This document shows, piece by piece, positions 50,925 to 59,600 of a DNA stretch of 64,000 bases. The position numbers and the translations under genes are program-made. Source of the DNA: Sphaerisporangium rubeum (GTDB lineage Bacteria; Actinomycetota; Actinomycetes; Streptosporangiales; Streptosporangiaceae); assembly GCF_014207705.1 (NCBI RefSeq), contig NZ_JACHIU010000001.1:744001-808000 (forward strand). The letters are read 5' to 3'. A model generated the notes under the pieces. That model was not told the origin of the DNA. It saw only the letters and a program-made list of their open reading frames with translations, and did not search any database. How positions within the stretch are numbered: position 1 is the first letter of the stretch; each line of letters begins with the position of its first letter.

Positions 50925-52765
50925 GGCGGGAAGAAACCGGCGCCGCCACCGAGGATGGTGTCCACGAGCAGAGACCGGTCGAGGTAGTGGTTGCCGCGTT
51001 CGCAGGAGGTCTCGGCGGCGAACAGGCAGGCGTGGCACGCGGCGCCGTACAGCCGGCCGTGGGTCCGCGGGTCGTGGCCGGCGCACAGCGGGTCGGAGCT
51101 GCACAGGCGTGCCGCGTCCAGCGCCTGCTCGATCAAGGTGCCGAGACGGTCGTGGTGGCCGAGCGACACCAGGCCGCCGAGGGTGCCTTCGCTGTCGGGT
51201 GCGGCGGTGTACAGCAGCACACCGGCCATCTCGCGGTCGGGATCGGCGTAGACGCGCTCACCGATGCCGGAGGCGCCGTAGCCGCATTCCAGAGCGAACT
51301 CCCTGATCAGGACGTGAGCGAAGGTGTGCAGCAGCAGGTAACGCGCGCCGGGGAAACGACCCGGCGGCAGGCGCCGTTGCCGCCGCCACGTGTCGTGCGC
51401 GGTGGTCAGTTGGCGGACCCGCCGCTCGACCTCGCGACGTTCCTCCCAGCGGCGCAGGTTTTCCTCGGAGAACCTGAGGAAGATGCCTTCGCCGCGGGTC
51501 TCGGCACACGGCACCCACGTCGGCGGCGCCACCGACAGCGGCGCACGGCCGGGTTCGGAGCCGTCGACCACCCCCCACTCCGGCGCGTCGATGCGGGTGA
51601 AGCCGTACAGCGCGGCCACCTCGCGCAGCCGCGGCACCAGCGTGACACCGGCGAGCCAGTCACCCGTGCCAGGCGGTGTCCTGCCGCGCCGGGTGGTGAA
51701 GTCACGCAACTCGGTGCCGGTGTCGGCGGTGAACGCCTGCCACTCGGGGCCGCGCAGGTCGAGCGGGTCGGCGGCGGCCTCCCCCTCATGGACGCCGGCG
51801 TACCGGACGATCGCCTTCCACACCGCGTCGGCGCCGTACTGCTCCAGCTCCGGCCAGCACGACTGGGTCCGCATCAGTTGCTTGGCCACACCGGCGTCCA
51901 GCGACGCGAGCAGTTCGAGCTGACCCCAGTACTGCTTCACCATCTGGTCGAGCCCGGTACGCGCACGCGGCAGGCTGAAGACCCGCAACTGCATCGCGAA
52001 CCACGTGTTGGTGGCGCCGAGCGCGAGCGTGCGGGTAGCCGTTGTGCAGCCGTCCGCGGTGCCGAGATGCGGGTGCCTGCCGCGGCATCCTGGGAGGTTG
52101 CGTTCGGCCTTTTCGCCGTATGCCTCCGACATGGCCCGCGCATTGACCCCGCAGGAGCACTCGACGTAGACGTTGGCCGCCTCGCCGGACGTGCCGCGTT
52201 CCCGCAGCCGGTAAGTGTGCGGCTCGTCGGCGGGTGGCAGGACACCCCGGTGCACGAAGAAGGCCCACGGGAAGTCGTCCAGATGACCGCTCTCGCAGGC
52301 CAGCACGAACCGCGCCGGCACCGCCACCGGCCGGCTTCCGCCTTGTCCCTTGCAGCCGTGTACGTACCGCGTCTTCTCCGGCTGGTAGGCGTTCTGCACC
52401 AGCTCGAACACACCGGACGACGCCGGCGCCAGCCGGTTGCACTGGACCCGGGAGCACCGCAACCACTGGGGGAACAGCGTCACCGGAACCCCGACACGGG
52501 CCCACTCGTCGAACACGTCCCCGGTTTCCGGCAGGTACGGCGGCATGCGCAGGTGCTCCACCTGGTCGCCGAGCCTGGCGCGCACGGCGGCCAGCAGCCG
52601 GTCCTCGGTCACCTCCGCCGACCGTGACCGTTCCCAGAAGTCCAGCCCGAGCACCGTGACCGACAGGTTCGGCAGGTCGAGCACCGAGCCCACGCCGTAG
52701 GTGTGCAGCAACTGGCTCGGCCGCAGCTCACCGACCCGCAGCGGCCCCGAGGCGGTCGTCGTCAC
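50921..52765 (-). CDS. drmB: DISARM protein DrmB, DUF1998
   Basis: A 614-residue DUF1998 protein that forms the DrmAB complex with the helicase, sensing and processing incoming phage DNA. The N-terminal region has zinc-type cysteines (RCSRVQCNRL near residue 107; VECSCGVNA near 205) and the DUF1998 core has RYLLLHTFAHVLIREFALEC (about 472-492) and GYGASGIGERVY; a C-terminal cysteine set CHACLFAAETSCERGN may bind a further zinc. It starts MTTTASGPLRVGELRPSQLL and overlaps drmA by ATGA. Complete. Confidence 0.92.
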   Translation of the reverse strand: MTTTASGPLRVGELRPSQLLHTYGVGSVLDLPNLSVTVLGLDFWERSRSAEVTEDRLLAAVRARLGDQVEHLRMPPYLPETGDVFDEWARVGVPVTLFPQWLRCSRVQCNRLAPASSGVFELVQNAYQPEKTRYVHGCKGQGGSRPVAVPARFVLACESGHLDDFPWAFFVHRGVLPPADEPHTYRLRERGTSGEAANVYVECSCGVNARAMSEAYGEKAERNLPGCRGRHPHLGTADGCTTATRTLALGATNTWFAMQLRVFSLPRARTGLDQMVKQYWGQLELLASLDAGVAKQLMRTQSCWPELEQYGADAVWKAIVRYAGVHEGEAAADPLDLRGPEWQAFTADTGTELRDFTTRRGRTPPGTGDWLAGVTLVPRLREVAALYGFTRIDAPEWGVVDGSEPGRAPLSVAPPTWVPCAETRGEGIFLRFSEENLRRWEERREVERRVRQLTTAHDTWRRQRRLPPGRFPGARYLLLHTFAHVLIREFALECGYGASGIGERVYADPDREMAGVLLYTAAPDSEGTLGGLVSLGHHDRLGTLIEQALDAARLCSSDPLCAGHDPRTHGRLYGAACHACLFAAETSCERGNHYLDRSLLVDTILGGGAGFFPP

Positions 52766-55700
52766 GTGTCGTCTCCTGACTCGGCCGCCGGGGCCGCCTC
52801 GAAGTCCCGCAGCTCGCCGGTCCCCGGGTCGGGAAGCAGCAGCAGCCGGATACCCGGCTCCACGTCACGCAGCGAAGTGGGACACGAGGCGAGCCCCCAC
52901 GGCCCTTCCTCGGGTTTGCGCAGCAGCCCCACCACGTCGTCGGCGCGTGGCGGCTTGGCGTACGCGAGCCGCGTGCCGGGTTCCCTGCGCCTGCGGTCCC
53001 AGTGGTCGAGCCGGGACAGAAGCTGGTCCTCGACCTGCCGCTCCACCTCCCTGTCGCTGGCCACCTCACCGGCCCGGCGTTTGAGGAACATCACCACGTG
53101 GTCGGCGAGTTCACTGTGCCGGTCGAACCTCTGCGCCGCGTCGTTGGCGTTGTAGGTGCCTTCCAGGTCCCTGATCAGCGCGACGAGCAGCCCCGTGAGC
53201 CCACGGTCCACGGCACGCGGCGCGAACGGCGTCACCGACAGCGCCTCCACATGCCGGTACACGGTGCCGTGGAACTGGCCGAACGTCTCGTAGTGCGACA
53301 GGTCACGCGGCCGGGACCAGTTGTAGACGGTGAACACCAGCCCCGGCGCGACACGGCCGACCCGGCTGGTCGCCTGGATGTACTCGGCGGTGGACTTCGG
53401 CTGGTTGGCCACCACCATGACTCCGAGGCGCGGCACGTCCACCCCGACCGCGATCATGTTGGTGGCGAGCAGCACGTCGATGGGCCGCCGCTCACCTCTG
53501 GCACGTGTGCCGGTGAACGGCACGCCGAGCCCGTCCAGGACCTCGGGGATGTCACCGGACGACAGCCGCGACGTCAGCTCACGCAGCGCGGGGTCGTACC
53601 GGCGCGCGAGGCCCCGCTCGTCGGCGCGGGCCAGCCGGGTCGAGATGTCGTCCTCGACGAGGCGCCGCATGCCGCCGAGGTCCCGCAGGCTGTTGAAGTA
53701 GCCGACCAGCGTCATGTAGGGGTCGGTGACCTCGTTGTGGCCGTAGGTGTCGTGCAGCTTCTGCGCGGCGCCGAGCACCGCGACGTACACCCGGATCAGC
53801 GTGGACCTGATGCGCACACCGTGCGCGCAGATGCCGACGTACCGGCGTCCCGGCCGCACCGAGACGTCCCGCCGCCTGGAGAAGAAGTTGTCCCCCGCGT
53901 CGAGGCCCGGCGGCGGGAACACCTCGGTGGGCCGGTAGAACAGCGCGTCGATCTGCCGCGCCGCGCGCCGCACCGTCGCCGTGGACGCGATCACCTTGGG
54001 CCTGACCCGCTCACCGGGCCTGCCTTCGAAGGACGCGAGCCGGTCCACCGCCGTCTCGTACAGCCCGGTGAGCGAGCCGAGCGGCCCGGAGATCAGGTGC
54101 AGCTCGTCCTGGACGATCAGGTCAGGCGGTCGCAGCCGCACCGCCGGGACGATCCGCGCCGCCGGCGCCGAGCCTTTGGCGACGTGTCCGGTACGGCTCT
54201 CGCACACCGTCCGCGCGAGGTCGTCGGTCAGGTGGCCGTGCCGTTCGCAGCGCAGCGTGGGCCGTCCGAACAGCGTCGCCGTCTGTCCCTTCCAGGCGAG
54301 TTGCGCGAACTTGTCCACGGTACCGATGACCAGCGAGGGAAGCAGCCGGTAGATCTCCTCGTCGACCACCAGGACCGGCAGCCCCTCCTGCTGACCGGTC
54401 CACGCGCTGAACGGACAGAACACGTCGGGACAGTGGATCAGCGTGCGGCCCCGCACGGCGTCCACCTGGATGTCCTTACCCGGCTCGATCGTGGAGCCGC
54501 ACCACGGACACGACGTGAGCTGGTGCGGCGACCCCCCCGACCCGCGCACCCCCCGGCCGCCGCGCAGCTCCTTGACGGCCTCGGCGGCCTTCTCCGTGGT
54601 GTTGGGGGTCACCCGGCCCCCCACCCACAGGCCGACACGGAACGGTGTGCGGCCCCACACGTCCTCGTCGGCGCGCCGCAGCGTCTCGCACGCGCAGATC
54701 AACGCCGCGGCCCGCTGGAACTGCTGGATGGTGAGCAGCCGCAGTGTGTACCGCATCAGCACCGCCACCCCGTCGTCGGCCCGCAGGCCGCCGAGCGCCG
54801 GTTGCAGCCGCCGCGCGGCGAGCGTGAACGCCGTCAGGCCGAGATACGCCTCGGTCTTACCGCCACCGGTGGGGAACCACAGCAGGTCGGCCACCGCCTT
54901 GTCCCGGTCGGCGGACCGCTCCGGATGCAGCGGATCGGCCAGCGACGGCAGGTTGAGCAGCAGGAACGCGAGCTGGAACGGCCGCCAGCGCGGCGTCTCC
55001 TGCCGCTCGGCCCGCGCGACGGCCTCCGCGAGCGACAGCCGGTCGTCCGCGCGCCGCAGCCCTCCGGCCAGCGTGTGCACCCGCTGCAAATGCATCGCGT
55101 GGTTGGCGAACGCGAACGCGAACGCGCGCCGCGCGACCGGGTCCGTGCGCAGCAGCCGCGCACCGCGCTCGATCCGGTCGGCGGCCCTGCGCGCCGCGGC
55201 GAGCGTGCTCCGCACCTCGGGCCGGTAATCGGCCAGGTGACGCGCGGGGTCGCCTGCGGACTCCTCGGCCCGGTCGATCCAGGCACGGTACCCGGTGACC
55301 AGCGGCGCGAGCCCCGCCGTGAGCGCCGTCAGATCCTCCGCCGGCCCATCGGCCAGCTCCGCCAGCCGCTTCATCTCCAGCACCAGATCGGCCAGCTCAG
55401 GCAGATCGGGGTCCTTCCCGGCGTCCGGCACGTCGGTGAACGGGATCTCGTACTCAGGTACGGCCGCCGAGCGGATCTCGACCGCGCGCATCGGGTCGCC
55501 GTCCGCGCAGGTCCACTGCACCGCGACCCCGTGACCGACCGCGAACTCCGGTGTCATGCGGTACGCCATCGCCAGCCGCCGCTGCTCGGCCCGGTCCCCG
55601 TCGTCCCCACCCGACTCGCGTTGCGGCCGAGGCAGGAATACCGGCGCGCCGTCGACCCCCGTGACCGTCAGCGCCGCCTGGAACACCCACCGGTCGGCCC

Positions 55701-56307
55701 GCCGCTCCGGTGTCCACCGCTGCGTGTTGACCAGGAACAACGACACCAGCCACCCGCCGCCGTGCCGCAGAGCCCGGCCCTCGACCACGACCTCAGGCAG
55801 GTCGCCGTGCAGATGCACCGGCACCAGCCTGCCTTCACGCAACGTCACCCCACCCGTGCCGGCCATCGGCACCCGCCGCCACACCCTGCGTCCCGTCATC
55901 TCGGACGGGGCCCGTTCGTGCCGGGCCCACCTGCCGGTCACCGCCAGCCGCTCGACGTCCCCCGCCACGAAACACGAGAACCCGAGCGCCGACGCCGCCA
56001 GACTCGGCACATTAGGCGCCGACGGCTCCGGATCCCCCTCCCCAGGCGCCGCCGCCTCGGAGCCGGCCAACTCGTCCATCTCCTCCGGCGGCACCTGCGT
56101 GCCACTCGGCGCCAGCCGTCCAAGGAGATAACGGTCGAGCGGATCCTCGTCGAACTCCTCGACCTCGTCCCCGTACGGCCCATGCAGATCATCGACGACC
56201 AGCCGCTGCAACTCGTCCCGGATCACCGCCGCGTCCGGCGCCACGAGCACCGACCCACCCACCGCTACCTGTGCCACAGCCCCGACTCTAGGCGTCCCGG
56301 CCGACAT
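52762..56307 (-). CDS. drmA: DISARM protein DrmA, SF2-type helicase
   Basis: A 1,181-residue helicase. Walker A FPTGGGKTEAYLG lies near residue 476, the DEXH-like DLIVQDELHLIS near 730, a CxxC...CxxxxC zinc region (CPWCGS, HCPDVFCPF) near 600-630 and the helicase C motif ATSRVGRVAPG near 984. In DISARM it unwinds or loads on unmodified phage DNA with DrmB. Start ATG 56305-56307 lies 28 bases after the RloB/transposase scar, so its promoter is probably within or beyond that scar. No drmMI, drmMII, drmD or drmE gene is present in the window. Confidence 0.93.
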   Translation of the reverse strand: MSAGTPRVGAVAQVAVGGSVLVAPDAAVIRDELQRLVVDDLHGPYGDEVEEFDEDPLDRYLLGRLAPSGTQVPPEEMDELAGSEAAAPGEGDPEPSAPNVPSLAASALGFSCFVAGDVERLAVTGRWARHERAPSEMTGRRVWRRVPMAGTGGVTLREGRLVPVHLHGDLPEVVVEGRALRHGGGWLVSLFLVNTQRWTPERRADRWVFQAALTVTGVDGAPVFLPRPQRESGGDDGDRAEQRRLAMAYRMTPEFAVGHGVAVQWTCADGDPMRAVEIRSAAVPEYEIPFTDVPDAGKDPDLPELADLVLEMKRLAELADGPAEDLTALTAGLAPLVTGYRAWIDRAEESAGDPARHLADYRPEVRSTLAAARRAADRIERGARLLRTDPVARRAFAFAFANHAMHLQRVHTLAGGLRRADDRLSLAEAVARAERQETPRWRPFQLAFLLLNLPSLADPLHPERSADRDKAVADLLWFPTGGGKTEAYLGLTAFTLAARRLQPALGGLRADDGVAVLMRYTLRLLTIQQFQRAAALICACETLRRADEDVWGRTPFRVGLWVGGRVTPNTTEKAAEAVKELRGGRGVRGSGGSPHQLTSCPWCGSTIEPGKDIQVDAVRGRTLIHCPDVFCPFSAWTGQQEGLPVLVVDEEIYRLLPSLVIGTVDKFAQLAWKGQTATLFGRPTLRCERHGHLTDDLARTVCESRTGHVAKGSAPAARIVPAVRLRPPDLIVQDELHLISGPLGSLTGLYETAVDRLASFEGRPGERVRPKVIASTATVRRAARQIDALFYRPTEVFPPPGLDAGDNFFSRRRDVSVRPGRRYVGICAHGVRIRSTLIRVYVAVLGAAQKLHDTYGHNEVTDPYMTLVGYFNSLRDLGGMRRLVEDDISTRLARADERGLARRYDPALRELTSRLSSGDIPEVLDGLGVPFTGTRARGERRPIDVLLATNMIAVGVDVPRLGVMVVANQPKSTAEYIQATSRVGRVAPGLVFTVYNWSRPRDLSHYETFGQFHGTVYRHVEALSVTPFAPRAVDRGLTGLLVALIRDLEGTYNANDAAQRFDRHSELADHVVMFLKRRAGEVASDREVERQVEDQLLSRLDHWDRRRREPGTRLAYAKPPRADDVVGLLRKPEEGPWGLASCPTSLRDVEPGIRLLLLPDPGTGELRDFEAAPAAESGDDT

Positions 56308-56334
56308 TCCGCTTCACGATCGCTGAGCGCGGAA

Positions 56335-56427
56335 GGGTTGTTGTGAGGGGAAGGCAATTCCGTCGCGTTGGTGGCGTTCGGCGAGGTCTGCGGCGTGTCG
56401 TGCCGCCGCGTGGCGTCGGTCCATGTA
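56335..56427 (-). pseudogene. RloB gene fragment (C-terminal part)
   Basis: Read on the minus strand from 56425, this encodes MDRRHAAARHAADLAERHQR then DGIAFPSQQPF, closely matching MDRRHVAARNAADLAARHQR-DETAFPHDNP of the intact RloB at 63371-63988. The DNA is near-identical over about 93 bases (56335-56427 versus 63423-63514), with a one-base indel that shifts the frame at the end. Only about 30 codons survive; it is a dead fragment. Confidence 0.85.
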
Positions 56428-56600
56428 TCACATCCGTAGATTTCTTTGGATGGCGTGGCCGCGGTTGCGGTAGTGGCTGAGTTAGGACTCTCGTTCGGTG
56501 GAGACGCCGGTGGTGGAACCAGGCGAGAACGTGATCGACGGCGTTGGCGGCGGGGATGAGGAGTCGGGGCAGGACTTGGCAGTCGACCCCCGCGCTGGTC
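56428..56600 (-). pseudogene. decayed transposase C-terminus
   Basis: The minus strand reads AVDHVLAWFHHRRLHRTR, then after a one-base shift LSHYRNRGHAIQRNLRM and stop at 56428. The HxLAWxxxRRxHxxxA...SHYRxRG(H)...QRNLRL ending is typical of IS701/IS4-type transposases of actinomycetes. The rest of the element and its terminal inverted repeats are not recognisable. The stop abuts the RloB fragment. Confidence 0.5.
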
Positions 56601-56679
56601 ACGGGGGTCGTCGATCTATACTTCACGTAGATCTTATGTGATGATCACTCCGTTTTGCCTTCCCACCAGAAAGGCCGGA

Positions 56680-59600
56680 GTGAATTTACAACGAGCAAAT
56701 GCTGGCGTGCCTGCGCGAATACGGCGCGTCACTGCCGTCATTACGGCCATCGTCTTCTTGGCGTCGATGCTGACCTCTCCCGCGCTCGCCGATCCGCAGA
56801 AACCCCCTCTGACGCCACAGCGAGCGACCGGCACAAGCCCCGTTGAGATCGCCAAAGCCGAGGCCAAAGAGCAGAACAAGCGGATCGAGATCCCCGCCTA
56901 CCGCACTGAGAACTCGACCATATTCGCCAACCCTGACGGCAAGACCCTGCACATGGAAATGTCCACCGAGCCCGTTCGCGTGATGCGTAACGATGTCTGG
57001 GAGCCGATTGACACGACGTTGGTCATGCAGGGCAACATGGTCAAGCCGCGGACAGCAAAGTCGGAGCTGGCCTTGTCGAATGGCGGCAAGACCGACCTTC
57101 TGACCGCCATCACCGAGCCCGCCAAGCGTGATGGCAAGGACGCCAAGGTCCAGCTCTTCGCCCCGGCGAAGCTTCCCGCTCCACGCCTATCAGGCAGTCG
57201 CGCGGAGTACACCTCCGCCTACGGGGACGGCATCGATCTTGTCGTCACGGCTACCCCGACTGGGTTCCGTCAGCAGATCGTCATCCGGCAGCGGCCCGCC
57301 AAGCCACTGACTTTGCGGGTACCGGTCGATCTGCCTGAAGGATTCGCTTTCAAGACCGATTCTGGCAAGACCGAGCTGATCAGGAACAACAGCAAGGGGA
57401 AGCAGGAGCAGGTCCTTGACATCTCCACAACGATGATGCTGGATGCGGTAGCTGCTGAAGGCAGCAGTGGACCGGATGCGGGCAAGGTTGGCCAGGCCAC
57501 CACGAGCTTGGACAAGACCGAGGGCGGCTCTACCTTGGTGCTCACCCCCGACGCCGGCTACCTGGCCGACCCGGCCGTCACCTACCCCGTCATGGTGACC
57601 GCCGCCTCCTCCGCCTGGTGGGAAGGCACCGTGGCCTCCGACACCTTCGTCAACAATGACGCATACCCCACAAGCCGTGACAATCAACTCTTGGATCGCA
57701 TTCTGGCGGGCAAGTCCAACTCTGGTGCGGTCCGCTGGCGCAGCTACATCCGCTTCGAGGACATTCCCACCGGCTCCTTACTGCGTGGTGGCACGGTCAC
57801 AAACGCCGACCTGGTGTTGTGGAACCACCTGTCGAATGACTGCGGGAAGCCCGTCGGATCCGGCATCACAGCCCGCCGGATCACCAGCAGCTGGACCCCT
57901 GGATCGCTGACCTGGGACAACCAGCCGACGGTGACCTCCACCGGTGCCAACACGGAAACGGGTGCCTACAGTCCGGACTGCACGAATGGCGCTGCCAGCT
58001 GGGCCAAGAAGGAGTGGGACCTTATCCACTCAGTCAACGCCATCACTCAAGCCTGGGCCGATGGTCAGCCCAACTACGGCTTCCAGCTGGCCGCGGCCAA
58101 CGAGTCCGACATCACCAACTGGCGCCGTTACCGGACCACCGAATACACCATCTGCAACGGCGGCATACTCTGCGAGGGACAGCGTCACCAGCCGCTACTC
58201 CTCGTCGACTTCGAGCCTGCGATTGAACAGATACAAGGATTCTTCATTCCCGGCCCTACTGACGGCACTCCTCCCACCGCCGGTGAAGTCGAAGCGCATC
58301 TGGTGGATCGGGCCGACAACCCAGTCCTGCCTGAGCTCAGCGCGGAGCAGACGCGCGCACTGCGCGAGGATGCCAAGCAGGCCTTCGTACAGGACTCCGG
58401 ATTCGGTTTTTACCCTGTAGAGGAGGTGGGTCGGGAAGACTGGCTGGCGGAGTTGGATCCAGATGAAGCGATCTACACGCCGGACCGGCCGGTGGTCGTC
58501 TCCACCGACCCTGCCGCCAACGCCATAGACGTCCCGACCTCAGCTGCCATACGGGTGACTTTCGACAAGCCCATCTCCAGCCCCACGTTCGTTCTCAAAG
58601 ACGCCGCAGGGACGCCGGTACAAGGCGAACTGACCTTCCAGGGCCCGTCTATGACCTTCGTGTCGGCGCAAGCGCTTGCCCTGTCCGCCACTTATACGGC
58701 CGAGGTCAGCGGCGCCAAGGACGTGGAAGGCAACGTCATGGCGGCCCCGTACACTTGGAGCTTCACCACGACAACCACTGCTCCGGTTGCGGGCTTGGTC
58801 GCGGCGTACGGCATGAACGAGGGCACCGGATCATCGGTGGGTGACGCGTCCAGCAAGAGCAACAACGGTCAGGCACGCGACACCATTTGGGTCCCCGGCA
58901 AGTACGAGCAGGCAATGTCGTTCAATGGTGCCTCTAGCTGGGTCACCGTCAACGACGCCGAATCACTGCATCTGACGAACGGGGCGACCCTGTCGGCATG
59001 GGTCAAGCCCACCGCCACCGGTGACTGGCGTGCCGTGGTGACGAAAGATCACAAAGCTGGCGCATCCTATGGGCTATACGCTTCCAACGGCAGCTCGCTG
59101 GTGTCGGGCATGACATTCGAGAGTCACTCCGACAATGGGTATGTGCTGTTCACCGGCACGAACGGCGCTCAGCTCACCTACACCCGGCAGACGGACGGCA
59201 TCTACAAGCGTGACTCTGACCCTGCCGACGCGTCCAAAGTGGTCGAGGATTCACCCACCCAGTTCACCCACACTGACGCGCACGGGGTCAGGACTGTCTT
59301 CAAGGCGGTCAACGTGTCCGGGAGCGCCCCCGCACACCTTTTCGCCGGCACGGCCACCCCGGAGGTTGCGGCGGTCGATGAGTCCGACTCGTTGGAGCTG
59401 GGGGTGAAGTTCACCGTCGACCAGCCTGGCCTCATCACGGGGGTTCGGTTCTACAAGGGGCCGGGGAACACCGGAGAACATGTCGGGAACCTGTGGACCG
59501 CCTCCGGGCAGAATCTGGCGACTGGGACCTTCGCTGACGAGACCGCGTCGGGATGGCAGACGCTTACCTTCGCCGCGCCGGTTCAGGTGGTTCCTGGTAC

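Larger units (their letters stand above)
56308..56679. other. recombination scar between drmA and the polymorphic toxin gene
   Basis: The 372-base gap consists of an RloB gene fragment, a transposase tail and then a likely promoter for the toxin. TATACT at 56617-56622 with CTGGTC 16 bases upstream is a weak sigma-70-like pair giving a start near 56630, about 50 bases before the toxin GTG. The drmA promoter must fire in the opposite direction from the same stretch. Confidence 0.65.

Noticed and set aside
50133-56307. A complete class 1 or class 2 DISARM operon
   Set aside because: No DNA methyltransferase, drmD or drmE gene is found on either strand adjacent to drmABC.
53002-56346. Long plus-strand open frame opposite drmA
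   Set aside because: It is antisense to a gene with full helicase motifs, has arginine/histidine/proline-rich low-complexity translation and no recognisable domain; such shadows are expected at this GC content.
56288-56626. A 112-codon minus-strand open frame as an intact gene
   Set aside because: It crosses from a transposase-like segment into an out-of-frame rloB fragment and drmA 5' sequence, so it is a composite of remnants.
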